From: Fontibacillus puldeungensis
GTDB taxonomy: Bacteria; Bacillota; Bacilli; Paenibacillales; Paenibacillaceae
Direction of reading: 5' to 3'
NCBI RefSeq assembly: GCF_042678945.1
Contig: NZ_JBHTLM010000013.1
Location: 90,478 to 154,477, forward strand
DNA: 64,000 bases
Shown piece by piece: positions 34,458 to 43,209 of the stretch. The stretch's first letter is position 1; each line of letters starts with the position of its first letter. Below the pieces are notes generated by a model. It searched no databases. It saw nothing but the letters and a program-made list of their open reading frames with translations, and was not told where the DNA came from. The position numbers and the translations under genes are program-made.

Positions 34458-35702
34458 TCACGTAATGCGGATAGGCGGCTGGCGGTAATCGCGAAGCAGT
34501 TCCGCCATGTCCCGCCGCTGCATCGCATTGGCATAGGCGGCGGAAGCTTTAATATCAAGCTCGAGCTGAGGGTGAGAAAGCTCTGCAGCCCGGGTTACTA
34601 CTGGCAGCGTTGCTACCTGCTTCATCTTCTTTAGGATCTGCTGCCCCTTCGCACTGAAACCGAGAACCCGCAGATATGCTGGCCCTTGCGCTAACGCAGA
34701 AGGAGCGAGTAGGGTTCTAGGATGCTGCAGCAGGACATGCAGCAGCGTTCGCTGCAGCTTGGTGTGCGTGTAGCGTTTGGTCTTCAGCCGTCTGAGCAAC
34801 TCGGCAACTGTCGGCTGAGAAAGCTGAGGGATCAGCTTCTTGATCCGGTACTCCAGCCCTTCGGTCATTTCGTGATGGGCGGCGAGCTCCTCGGGAGAGG
34901 AGAGGAGCAAGCGGTGGTACAGGGGCCCGGCAAAGTTCTCCCAGGTGACGGGCCCTCTGCCCGCGGCGAATTCGCGGGCAAGGATGTCCGCCGTGTAAGG
35001 CGGAAGGTACGGCGCGGCCGCGGCAAAGCCGCCCGCGCCCGCGATCAGTCCGCGCACGGCGGTAGCGCTGGCGATGGCGCCGTCCCGGGGCGCCGTATCG
35101 CGGTGTTCCGCGGCGACGCGCCGGACGGTGACCGGCGCGATACCGCTGCGGAGCCGCCGCAGCGCGATGAGGTAGTGCAGCCCAAGGCTGTTGTTGGGCT
35201 GCTCCAGGAGCGCCTGCGCTGCGGCGGAGTCCATGCCCGCGGAGCCGCCCAGCGTGCGCGCGGCCGCTGCGGCAAAGGCGGCGGGGTAGCTCGCCCCGGT
35301 GGCGAGCTCCTCCGCGACCGCCGCCTTCAGGGCGCTGCTCTCGCAGGCCAGCCGCTCAGCCAGCGGCTGAAGCTGCTCCAGCGCCCCGGCTTCGCTGCCG
35401 AAGCACAGATGCGTCGTGACCCCCGTCGCATGGAGCAGCGCCACCGCGCCGTAGGCAAACCACTCCGCAGGCTGCGCCGCATACGCGATCGGCAGCTCCA
35501 GTACGACGTCGGCACCGAGGCGCAGCGCCATCTCTGCCCGAGCCCACTTACTAACGAGCGCCGGCTCTCCGCGTTGCAGAAAGTTGCCGCTCATGACGAC
35601 TATCGCCGCATCAGCGCTGGTTAGACGCTTTGCCTCAGTAAAATGGTAAACATGTCCATGATGCAGCGGATTATATTCGACAATGATTCCAACGATGGTC
35701 AA
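34458..35702 (-). CDS. tmcAL: tRNA(Met) cytidine acetate ligase (TmcAL)
   Basis: Enzyme of 414 residues that makes N4-acetylcytidine at the wobble base of elongator tRNA-Met from acetate and ATP. The nucleotidyltransferase site is EYNPLHHGHVYH (HxGH, about 14-17), followed by VVMSGNFLQRGEPALVSKWA (about 35-54), both diagnostic. This is ylbM of B. subtilis and occupies the same place. The middle of the gene (about 34930-35540) is very GC- and Ala-rich compared with both ends and all neighbours; no break in the frame is seen. Confidence 0.95.
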   Translation of the reverse strand: MTIVGIIVEYNPLHHGHVYHFTEAKRLTSADAAIVVMSGNFLQRGEPALVSKWARAEMALRLGADVVLELPIAYAAQPAEWFAYGAVALLHATGVTTHLCFGSEAGALEQLQPLAERLACESSALKAAVAEELATGASYPAAFAAAAARTLGGSAGMDSAAAQALLEQPNNSLGLHYLIALRRLRSGIAPVTVRRVAAEHRDTAPRDGAIASATAVRGLIAGAGGFAAAAPYLPPYTADILAREFAAGRGPVTWENFAGPLYHRLLLSSPEELAAHHEMTEGLEYRIKKLIPQLSQPTVAELLRRLKTKRYTHTKLQRTLLHVLLQHPRTLLAPSALAQGPAYLRVLGFSAKGQQILKKMKQVATLPVVTRAAELSHPQLELDIKASAAYANAMQRRDMAELLRDYRQPPIRIT

Positions 35703-35891
35703 GCTTTGTCAGCTCTCCTTTACGATCCATGTTTTACTATAATGTACCACCCAATATACCATGAAACCGTTCCAAAGCTGAAATGCCAGCTTGATATGCA
35801 AGCTGAATATAAGTAAGACAAGCATGTATTGTTGTTGACAAAACTTACTTGAAATCGGTATAATTATTTTTGTTTGTTTGGAGTGATGCTG

Positions 35892-36413
35892 ATGTTATTA
35901 TTTTTTCGTCAGGTAGCTTCATCCGAAGCGCCCGTGAAATTCCATACGGCGTTGGATGTAAGCCATGTTATCAAAGGGCGTAAAGACATTACAGGAATCG
36001 AACCACTTCAAGTTGACCTAGCCGCAGAGTCTTCTGACGGAGAGATTATTGAAGTTCAAGGGACGTTAAGCACTGAATTGGACATGACCTGTTCAAGATG
36101 TCTTAAACCTTTGAAACACGCCGTTACGGCCGAATTTACAGAGCGCTTCAAACAAAGCGACGATCCCGAGACGGATATGCAAGCGCAGGATGAAGACGAC
36201 GATCTAGAATACGTGACCGGGGAGAAGATCGACCTTGTACCGTATATAGAAGAGACGTTATTACTCAATCTGCCGTTTGCCGCTGTATGCAAGGATACCT
36301 GTAAAGGACTTTGTCCCATTTGCGGGGCCGATCGAAATGAACGGGAATGCGGCTGCAATACCGATAAGATCGATCCGCGTCTGGCAGCACTCGGCGATTT
36401 TTTCAAAAAGTAA
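35892..36413 (+). CDS. yceD: YceD family protein (DUF177)
   Basis: Protein of 173 residues encoded next to ribosomal protein L32 in most bacteria. The middle has CSRCLKPLKH (about 71-80) and the C-terminal zinc-ribbon-like CKDTCKGLCPICG plus CGC (about 134-158). In plants and E. coli relatives are linked to 23S rRNA processing; the bacterial role is uncertain. ATG is chosen because GGAG is 8 bases upstream; other starts in the same frame (TTG 35874, ATG 35886) lack it. The next gene, rpmF, follows after 64 bases. Confidence 0.93.
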   Translation: MLLFFRQVASSEAPVKFHTALDVSHVIKGRKDITGIEPLQVDLAAESSDGEIIEVQGTLSTELDMTCSRCLKPLKHAVTAEFTERFKQSDDPETDMQAQDEDDDLEYVTGEKIDLVPYIEETLLLNLPFAAVCKDTCKGLCPICGADRNERECGCNTDKIDPRLAALGDFFKK

Positions 36414-36477
36414 GTTGTAACCAGGCGAATAAAGAGCATACCGGAACAAGGTTGACTTGAATAAGGAGGTGGGAACC

Positions 36478-36651
36478 ATGGCAGTACCTCAACGGAGAAC
36501 GTCCAAAACGCGTCGCGACAAACGCCGCACGCATTTCAAATTGGCTGTGCCGGGCATGGTAAAATGTGAACAATGCGGAGAATTGAAGCTTGCTCACCAC
36601 GTATGCAAAGTTTGCGGAACATACAAATCGAGAGAAATTATCAACCAATAA
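36478..36651 (+). CDS. rpmF: Ribosomal protein L32
   Basis: 50S protein of 57 residues. It starts AVPQRRTSKTRRDKRRTHFK and has a complete zinc-binding set (CEQCGE and CKVCGT), so it is the zinc form. AAGGAGGTGGG lies before ATG. Part of the usual yceD-rpmF-fapR/plsX-fab cluster; a terminator follows. Confidence 0.97.
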   Translation: MAVPQRRTSKTRRDKRRTHFKLAVPGMVKCEQCGELKLAHHVCKVCGTYKSREIINQ

Positions 36652-36670
36652 TTTCACTAGAGCTCAAAAG

Positions 36671-36704
36671 GTAGTACTTCATTTCGATGAGGTACTATTT
36701 TTTT
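36671..36704 (+). terminator. Terminator after rpmF
   Basis: TAGTAC/GTACTA with an inner TCAT/ATGA stem, followed by seven Ts. It ends the yceD-rpmF transcript, so fapR needs its own promoter. Confidence 0.85.
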
Positions 36705-36844
36705 GTCTCGAAAATAATTTGACACGCATTGTTAACATTTTTAAGTCCAGTTCGGGCAAGCTTTTCTTTGTGTTTAGACTGAAACATGGAAAGCACAATG
36801 CCGTTTTTCCCTTTCTTTTTAGGACAGGATGCTATATACTCGGA

Positions 36845-36861
36845 TTAGTACCAGGTTCTAA
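36845..36861 (+). promoter_or_regulatory. FapR operator
   Basis: TTAGTACCAGGTTCTAA, a 17-base imperfect palindrome close to the known FapR box, overlaps a TATACT -10-like hexamer just upstream (36834-36839). It lies about 125 bases upstream of fapR. FapR binds this box and is released by malonyl-CoA, so the fab operon should be autoregulated. Between 36705 and 36830 I see nothing else. Confidence 0.88.
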
Positions 36862-36984
36862 AGGGATTTTTCTTCACTTTGTTTTTTATACTTAAGACTA
36901 CATAGAGCAGCGCTTGAAGCAGCGCTTTTTGCAAAATAGATTTTCACTAATTACCTGTGATCAGGGGGGATACCCATCGAACGT

Positions 36985-37581
36985 TTGCCCAAAAGGGCGA
37001 GACAGCAGCAGCTCGTCCAGATGATAGAAGACAATCCGTTTGTTACGGATCAGGAGCTGACCCGGCAGCTTAAAGTCAGCATACAGACAATTCGGCTTGA
37101 CCGGATGGAGCTGGGGATCCCGGAGCTGCGGGAACGGATGAAGCTGATGGCGGAGCGCTCGTACGACCAAGTTCGTTCCTTGCCGCTCCACGAAGTAATC
37201 GGGGAGATCGTTGATTTACAGTTAGATAAAAGCGGTATCTCTATTTTTGAAATCCGTGACGAGCACGTGTTCTCTCGTACAGGTATTGCCCGTGGTCATC
37301 ACGTGTTCGCTCAAGCCAACTCACTTGCCGTTGCCGTTATTAATGACGAAATCGCCTTAACTTTCTCGGCGGATATACGATTTATCCGGTCGGTACACCT
37401 AGGGGAGAAATGTATAGCTAAGGCGTATGTAAGACCTTCCGCTGGCCATGGAGGCAAGGCGAAGGTTGAAGTATTTACTTATGTGGGCGAGGAAATGGTG
37501 TTCCAAGGCAACTTTGTTATCTACCGTTCTACCGGAGATGATAATCATGAAGGAGGAAAACATCATGAAGATCGCCATTGA
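36985..37581 (+). CDS. fapR: Transcription factor FapR
   Basis: Malonyl-CoA-responsive repressor of fatty-acid and phospholipid genes, 198 residues. N-terminal DeoR-like helix-turn-helix (VTDQELTRQLKVSIQTIRLD, about 20-39), then a linker and a hot-dog effector domain with EHVFSRTGIARGHHVFAQAN (about 92-111). The start is uncertain: TTG at 36985 has its GGGGGG site 15 bases away, which is long; an ATC at 36976 would have 6. The end overlaps plsX by 17 bases, giving coupled translation. The tail is longer and more His-rich than in B. subtilis. Confidence 0.94.
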   Translation: MPKRARQQQLVQMIEDNPFVTDQELTRQLKVSIQTIRLDRMELGIPELRERMKLMAERSYDQVRSLPLHEVIGEIVDLQLDKSGISIFEIRDEHVFSRTGIARGHHVFAQANSLAVAVINDEIALTFSADIRFIRSVHLGEKCIAKAYVRPSAGHGGKAKVEVFTYVGEEMVFQGNFVIYRSTGDDNHEGGKHHEDRH

Positions 37582-38551
37582 TGCCATGGGCGGAGATCAT
37601 GCGCCCCAAAGCACCGTGGAAGGCGCTTTAGCCGCCGCCAAGGAGTGGAGCGACATCGAAATCGTTCTCGTCGGAAATGAGGCGGTGCTTGCGCCTATGC
37701 TGAAGGATGCACCAGCTAATCTGCGCATTCATCATGCTTCGGAGGTAATTGATGCGGACGATGAACCAGTCAAGGCCGTGAGACGCAAAAAGGACGCATC
37801 TATGGTCGTAGCTGGGCGCCTCGTTCGCGAAGGCGAAGCAGCAGCGATGATATCTGCTGGCAACACCGGAGCGTTGATGACGACAGGACTGCTCGTGGTC
37901 GGACGATTGGAAGGAATCGAACGGCCGGCGCTGGCGCCGATGATTCCTACAGTGGATGAGCGCGGCGTGCTTGCGCTAGACCTTGGCGCTAACATGGATG
38001 CGAAGCCGGAACATCTTGCACAGTATGCCTTGATGGGCAGCATTTACCGTGAAAAAGTGCACGGAATATCCAAACCGCGCGTTGGTCTTCTGAATGTTGG
38101 CACGGAAGCGATGAAGGGAAATGAATTGACAAAGGCGGCGTTTCCACTGTTAGAGTCGTTGCCAATCAACTTTGTGGGCAATGTAGAAGCTCGCGATATT
38201 TTGACCGGGGCTTGCGATGTGCTCGTGTGCGACGGATTTGCTGGCAATATTTTATTGAAATCGCTGGAGGGTACAGCGGGCACGATGTTCTCGATTCTTA
38301 AGCGGGAATTTACGAAATCATGGAAAAATAAGCTGGCGGCAGCAGTCCTGATGCCGTCGCTGCGCAGCATGAAGAAGACGCTTGATTATAAAGAGCATGG
38401 TGGAGCTCCGCTACTTGGTCTTAGCGGGCTCGTGGTTAAGGGGCATGGCTCCTCCGACGGAGGAGCGATCAAAAATGCTGTCCGTCAAGCACGAACGGCA
38501 CTGCAAAGTCGGTTAACAGAAAGCATAGCACGGGAAATCAGCGGGAAGTGA
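37565..38551 (+). CDS. plsX: Phosphate acyltransferase PlsX
   Basis: Peripheral membrane enzyme of 328 residues that turns acyl-ACP into acyl-phosphate for phospholipid synthesis with PlsY. It starts KIAIDAMGGDHAPQSTVEGA, the family hallmark, and has DLGANMDAKPEHLAQYALMG and VCDGFAGNILLKSLEG later. ATG has GGAGGAAAA upstream, and the gene begins inside the end of fapR. The stop abuts fabH directly. Confidence 0.97.
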   Translation: MKIAIDAMGGDHAPQSTVEGALAAAKEWSDIEIVLVGNEAVLAPMLKDAPANLRIHHASEVIDADDEPVKAVRRKKDASMVVAGRLVREGEAAAMISAGNTGALMTTGLLVVGRLEGIERPALAPMIPTVDERGVLALDLGANMDAKPEHLAQYALMGSIYREKVHGISKPRVGLLNVGTEAMKGNELTKAAFPLLESLPINFVGNVEARDILTGACDVLVCDGFAGNILLKSLEGTAGTMFSILKREFTKSWKNKLAAAVLMPSLRSMKKTLDYKEHGGAPLLGLSGLVVKGHGSSDGGAIKNAVRQARTALQSRLTESIAREISGK

Positions 38552-39550
38552 GTGAACAAATTGACTAAATTTCGTTCAGTAGGAATTATTGGAACCGGAA
38601 AATATGTTCCGGAAAAAGTGTTGACTAATGCCGATTTGGAAAAGATGGTAGATACGAATGACGAGTGGATCGTATCGCGGACAGGGATTCGAGAGCGTCA
38701 TATCGCAGCTCCGGAACAGGCGACCTCCGATTTGGCTTATGAAGCTGCTGTACGGGCGCTGAAGTCTGCAGGGATTACTGCGGAGGAACTTGAACTCATT
38801 ATTGTGGCTACGGTTACGCCGGATACGACGTTCCCATCCACGGCTTGCATTTTGCAGGATAAGCTTGGTGCTAAGAAAGCAGCTGCTTTTGACTTGTCCG
38901 CCGCTTGCTCGGGATTTGTATATAGCATGGCCACAGCCAATGGCTTCATTCAAACGGGAATGTACAAAAACGCGCTCGTGATCGGCGCGGACACCTTGTC
39001 CCGTATTACAGATTATACGGACCGCAACACCTGCGTGCTCTTCGGTGACGGTGCCGGGGCAGTAGTGCTTGGCGAAGTACCAGAAGGACGTGGCTTCCTT
39101 TCCTTTGATCTAGGTGCAGAGGGGTCCGGGGGAACTTTGTTAAAGCTCGAGGCAGGCGGTTCCCGTATGCCAGCTTCGGAGGAAACGGTTCAAGGACGCA
39201 AGCATTTTATTTATATGAATGGGCGCGAGGTGTTTAAATTCGCTGTTCGCGTTATGGGTACCGCAACCGAAGAAGTACTTCGCAAAGCCGGAAAGACCAA
39301 AGAGGACATCGATCTCTTTGTTCCGCACCAGGCCAACATTCGGATTATTCAATCGGCGATGCAGCGCCTCGATTTGCCGGAAGAGAAATGCGTCATTAAT
39401 GTTGATAAATACGCCAACACATCGGCTGCATCCATTCCGCTCGCCTTGGTTGAAGCCGCTGAGAGCGGACGTATCAAGGAAGGCGACACCGTTTTGCTCG
39501 TCGGATTCGGCGGCGGACTCACATGGGGAGCTTCCGTGATCGTTTGGTAA
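38552..39550 (+). CDS. fabH: 3-oxoacyl-ACP synthase III
   Basis: Condensing enzyme of 332 residues that starts fatty-acid chains from acyl-CoA and malonyl-ACP. Catalytic triad visible: Cys in DLSAACSGFVYSM (about 117), His in VPHQANIRIIQ (about 259) and Asn in YANTSAASIPLAL (about 289). GTG start directly after the plsX stop; TTG three codons later is an alternative. In such bacteria FabH usually prefers branched primers. In B. subtilis fabH genes are elsewhere; here it is inside the fap cluster. Confidence 0.96.
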   Translation: MNKLTKFRSVGIIGTGKYVPEKVLTNADLEKMVDTNDEWIVSRTGIRERHIAAPEQATSDLAYEAAVRALKSAGITAEELELIIVATVTPDTTFPSTACILQDKLGAKKAAAFDLSAACSGFVYSMATANGFIQTGMYKNALVIGADTLSRITDYTDRNTCVLFGDGAGAVVLGEVPEGRGFLSFDLGAEGSGGTLLKLEAGGSRMPASEETVQGRKHFIYMNGREVFKFAVRVMGTATEEVLRKAGKTKEDIDLFVPHQANIRIIQSAMQRLDLPEEKCVINVDKYANTSAASIPLALVEAAESGRIKEGDTVLLVGFGGGLTWGASVIVW

Positions 39551-39601
39551 TGCGTGACAATCAATTATTTTCACCGGACTTTTGAATAGGGAGTGCACAT
39601 G

Positions 39602-40537
39602 ATGGGCAAATTGGCTTTTGTTTTTCCAGGACAGGGTTCTCAAAGTGTTGGAATGGGTAAGGATATATATGACAGCGTTCCCGCATCCCGTAAATATTTC
39701 GAGGTTGCCGAGGAGAAGCTCGGATTTCCGTTAACTAAACTAATTTTTGAGGGGCCTGAAAGTGAGTTGAAGCAAACGGCCAATACACAGCCGGCATTGC
39801 TGACGACCAGTGTGGCGTTGTATGATGCATTGGCAGCCAAGGGCTTAGCTCCGGATTATGTAGCTGGGCACAGCTTGGGTGAGTACAGCGCGCTTACGGC
39901 GGCTGGCGTATTGTCTTTTGAGGATGCTGTGACGATCGTACGAGCTCGGGGCGAGTTTATGGAACAAGCGGTTCCGGGTGGTCAAGGGGCCATGGCTGCC
40001 GTGCTCGGAGCTGAACGTGAAGCTCTGGCTGGCCTGTGCTCGGACATTTCTGCTAACGGAGCTCTTGTGGAGCTGGCCAATGTAAACTGTCCTGGACAAA
40101 TCGTTGTTTCGGGCAGCAAGGAGGGCGTGGCAGAAGTCGTAGAACGGGTCAAGGAAATCGGCGCCAAAAGAGCGATTCCTCTTGAAGTAAGCGGTCCGTT
40201 TCATTCCTCGCTCATGCGTTCCGCAGCCGACCGGTTAGGCGAAAAGCTCAAGACAGTTACTTTTAAAGATGCCTCCGTACCGGTAGTAGCCAATGTAACA
40301 GCAGGGCCGGTGCAAAAAGGCTCGGACATCTCCAAGCTGCTCGTCGAGCAGGTATATTCGCCTGTGCTCTGGGAAGATAGCATCGCTTGGTTGATCGCGC
40401 AAGGCGTTGATACCTTCGTTGAAATAGGCCCAGGTAGCGTGCTTGCCGGGTTGATCAAGAAGATTGACAAATCGGTACGAATTTTGAATGTGAATAGTAT
40501 AGAAAGTCTGGAAAAAACCGCTGCGGAGCTGATGTAA
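39602..40537 (+). CDS. fabD: Malonyl-CoA:ACP transacylase
   Basis: Enzyme of 311 residues loading malonyl onto acyl carrier protein. It starts GKLAFVFPGQGSQSVGMGKD; the catalytic Ser is in AGHSLGEYSALTAAG (about Ser90) with His in GPFHSSLM (about His198). Two ATGs lie next to each other; the second has the better spacing from GGGAG (8 bases). A 241-base gap follows before fabG, unlike the tight spacing seen in Bacillus. Confidence 0.96.
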   Translation: MGKLAFVFPGQGSQSVGMGKDIYDSVPASRKYFEVAEEKLGFPLTKLIFEGPESELKQTANTQPALLTTSVALYDALAAKGLAPDYVAGHSLGEYSALTAAGVLSFEDAVTIVRARGEFMEQAVPGGQGAMAAVLGAEREALAGLCSDISANGALVELANVNCPGQIVVSGSKEGVAEVVERVKEIGAKRAIPLEVSGPFHSSLMRSAADRLGEKLKTVTFKDASVPVVANVTAGPVQKGSDISKLLVEQVYSPVLWEDSIAWLIAQGVDTFVEIGPGSVLAGLIKKIDKSVRILNVNSIESLEKTAAELM

Positions 40538-40778
40538 ACAGTCAACTTTAGAGGGGTTTGTTAATGAAACGGTCGCCGCAAAGGAATTGTAGTCACACCT
40601 GATAATTAGCGTTGCTGCTTCAAGGGTAGCGGTGAGAAGGATCGGTGGGTTAATTTCATGAATGGCGAACGTGGAGGCGGACAACTAAGATTGCTGTATA
40701 TTTTGCAGCTCCGTTAGGAGTGGCCGTACTAGACTGAAGGTCGTTTGCCCTGTAAATTGGGAAAGGAGATGATATTGG

Positions 40779-41528
40779 ATGACAAAACCGCTTCAAGGCA
40801 AGACAGCGCTTGTCACGGGAGCTTCTCGGGGCATTGGTCGCAGCATTGCTCTTGCATTCGCGGAGGCCGGTGCGGACGTTGCTGTCAATTATGCCGGGAA
40901 TGCCGAGGCAGCCGCTTCGGTGGTGGCTGAAATTGAGGCGTTGGGCGTTAAAGCGTTTTCCGTTAAAGCTCATGTAGGCAGCATCGAGGAATTTGAGACT
41001 ATGGTCAAGGCGGTACTCGACGCTTGGGGCCGGATCGATATTCTTGTGAATAACGCCGGGATTACAAGAGATAATTTAATTATGCGCATGAAAGAGGACG
41101 AATTCGACCAGGTGATCGAAACGAATCTAAAAGGCGTATTTAACGGGATTAAAGCGGTAACTAGGCCGATGATGAAGCAACGCTTCGGGCGTATCATCAA
41201 CATTTCTTCGGTTGTTGGGGTGATAGGTAATGTGGGCCAAGCTAACTACGTAGCTGCAAAAGCCGGCGTGATCGGCCTTACAAAAGCTTCTGCTCGTGAG
41301 CTGGCTTCAAGGAATATTACCGTGAACTGCGTTGCCCCAGGTTTTATCAAAACCGATATGACGGATGAGCTGTCCGAGGAGCTGCGTCAAGGAATGCTAA
41401 GTAATATCCCTCTTGGCAGATTGGGACAGCCTGAAGAGATTGGAAATGTCGCCGTATTTCTCGCTTCCGATAGCGCGTCTTATATGACGGGACAAACCCT
41501 CCATGTGGATGGCGGAATGTACATGTGA
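40779..41528 (+). CDS. fabG: 3-oxoacyl-ACP reductase
   Basis: Short-chain dehydrogenase of 249 residues that reduces 3-oxoacyl-ACP with NADPH. Cofactor motif VTGASRGIGRSIALAFAEAG (about 13-32), NNAG (about 90-93), and catalytic Ser-Tyr-Lys in INISSVVGVIGNVGQANYVAAKAG (Ser about 142, Tyr about 155, Lys about 159). AAAGGAG lies about 12 bases before ATG. Its place between fabD and acpP makes the FabG assignment firm. Confidence 0.96.
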   Translation: MTKPLQGKTALVTGASRGIGRSIALAFAEAGADVAVNYAGNAEAAASVVAEIEALGVKAFSVKAHVGSIEEFETMVKAVLDAWGRIDILVNNAGITRDNLIMRMKEDEFDQVIETNLKGVFNGIKAVTRPMMKQRFGRIINISSVVGVIGNVGQANYVAAKAGVIGLTKASARELASRNITVNCVAPGFIKTDMTDELSEELRQGMLSNIPLGRLGQPEEIGNVAVFLASDSASYMTGQTLHVDGGMYM

Positions 41529-41598
41529 TTTCGCTTTCCTAGCTTCTATGGCATTTTAAGTTTAATTCTCGTATAATACCAAAGAGGAGGTGAACCGG

Positions 41599-41832
41599 AT
41601 GTCCGATGTATTGGATCGCGTAAAACGCATTGTAGTGGATCGCCTCGGCGCAGATGAAGCCGAAGTGACACTGGAAGCGTCTTTTAAAGACGATTTGGGT
41701 GCTGATTCGCTCGACGTGGTTGAGTTGGTCATGGAACTCGAAGATGAATTCGATCTGGAAATTTCAGACGAAGATGCAGAGAAGATTACGACCGTAGGTG
41801 AAGTTGTAAACTACATACAATCTCATACCTAA
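41599..41832 (+). CDS. acpP: Acyl carrier protein
   Basis: Acidic four-helix carrier of 77 residues. The phosphopantetheine Ser is in LGADSLDVVELVMELED (about Ser37). ATG is chosen, with GAGGAGGTG 7 bases upstream; the GTG three codons before is in that site. Followed by a hairpin, so fabF may have partial transcription separation. Confidence 0.97.
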   Translation: MSDVLDRVKRIVVDRLGADEAEVTLEASFKDDLGADSLDVVELVMELEDEFDLEISDEDAEKITTVGEVVNYIQSHT

Positions 41833-41842
41833 AGTCATTCTA

Positions 41843-41880
41843 AAGTCCCGTACCTCCTTATAGCAGGCGGGACTTCTCCT
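41843..41880 (+). terminator. Hairpin after acpP, weak terminator or attenuator
   Basis: AAGTCCCG pairs with CGGGACTT over a 17-base loop; the tail CTCCTCATC is a poor T-tract. It may trim the level of fabF message relative to acpP. Confidence 0.55.
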
Positions 41881-41957
41881 CATCTTCCAACGTATATTCT
41901 TTTTTTCTGTATAAGAGTTTGTATATTGCACATGAAGTCCATACGAGGTGAATGTGT

Positions 41958-43196
41958 TTGAAGCATAGAGTAGTAATCACGGGGATCGGTGCTGTAACGT
42001 CTCTCGGTCACGATCTGGATACATTCTGGAACAACTTGGTTCAAGGAAAGTCCGGTGTCTCCAAGATCGAATCGTTTGATGTCAGCGAATATCCGACCCA
42101 AATTGCCGCTTCGGTGAAGGATTTTAATCCTGAAGATTATGTTGACCGCAAGGAAGCTCGTAAAATGGACCGTTTCGTCCAGTTTGCCGCAGCGGCGGCC
42201 AAAAATGCTCTTGCCGACAGCGGATTGAATATCGCTGAACAAGCGGACCCAGAACGGGTAGGCGTTATGATCGGCTCAGGTATCGGGGGCCTTGGTACAT
42301 GGGAGGATCAGCATAACATCTTGCTGCAAAAAGGTCCTAAAAGGGTTAGTCCTTTTTTTATACCCATGATGATTGCAAACATGGCTTCCGGACATGTGTC
42401 GATTTTGTTTGGTGCTAAGGGGCCAAACACGACAGCGGTGACTGCGTGCGCGACCGGAACTCATTCCATTGGTGATTCGTACAAGCTGATTCAGCGCGGC
42501 GATGCCGATGTGATGATTTGCGGCGGCGCGGAAGCAACGATCCGCCCGACCGGTCTCGCAGGCTTTTGTTCGATGCGGGCGATGTCTACCCGTAACGATG
42601 AGCCAGAGAAGGCAAGTCGGCCATTTGATATGGAACGCGACGGGTTCATTATGGGCGAAGGTTCGGGCATTCTTATTCTTGAATCGCTTGAGCATGCCCA
42701 AAAGCGTGGAGCTAAAATTTATGGTGAAATTATTGGTTACGGCTTGAGCGGAGATGCTCATCATATGACCGAACCGGATCCAAACGGACCGGAACGCTGC
42801 ATGAAGATGGCAATCCGCGATGCCGGGCTTGAGCCGGAGCAAATTGACTATATTAACGCGCACGGGACTTCTACCCCGGTTGGCGACCGGTCTGAAACGA
42901 TCGCCATCAAACGCGCGCTTGGTGATCACGCCTATAAAGTTGCGATCAGTTCGACGAAATCGATGACAGGTCACCTGCTCGGAGCAGCAGGCGGCGTAGA
43001 GGCAGTTATTTGTGCCTTGACGATTCAAAATGGCGTTATTGCACCAACCATTAATCTGGAACATCCGGACCCGGAATGCGACTTGGATTATGTTCCGAAT
43101 GAAGCCAGACATGCCGATGTGAAAGTCGCAATGTCTAACTCCTTCGGATTTGGCGGACATAACGCCACAATCATTTTGAAGAAATTCGAAGCATAA
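41958..43196 (+). CDS. fabF: 3-oxoacyl-ACP synthase II
   Basis: Elongating condensing enzyme of 412 residues. Catalytic Cys in AVTACATGTHSIGD (about 162), His in INAHGTSTPVGD (about 302) and His in KSMTGHLLGAAGG (about 339). The TTG start gives KHRVVITGIGAVTSLG as N-terminus, with GAGGTG 7 bases upstream; the ATG two codons before is almost within the site. FabF is the target of cerulenin and platensimycin in relatives. Confidence 0.96.
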   Translation: MKHRVVITGIGAVTSLGHDLDTFWNNLVQGKSGVSKIESFDVSEYPTQIAASVKDFNPEDYVDRKEARKMDRFVQFAAAAAKNALADSGLNIAEQADPERVGVMIGSGIGGLGTWEDQHNILLQKGPKRVSPFFIPMMIANMASGHVSILFGAKGPNTTAVTACATGTHSIGDSYKLIQRGDADVMICGGAEATIRPTGLAGFCSMRAMSTRNDEPEKASRPFDMERDGFIMGEGSGILILESLEHAQKRGAKIYGEIIGYGLSGDAHHMTEPDPNGPERCMKMAIRDAGLEPEQIDYINAHGTSTPVGDRSETIAIKRALGDHAYKVAISSTKSMTGHLLGAAGGVEAVICALTIQNGVIAPTINLEHPDPECDLDYVPNEARHADVKVAMSNSFGFGGHNATIILKKFEA

Positions 43197-43209
43197 GGGG
43201 TTAAGTTTG

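Noticed and set aside
34722..35624. Plus-strand frame of 300 codons opposite tmcAL
   Set aside because: Caused by the high GC content of tmcAL, in which stop codons are rare on all strands.
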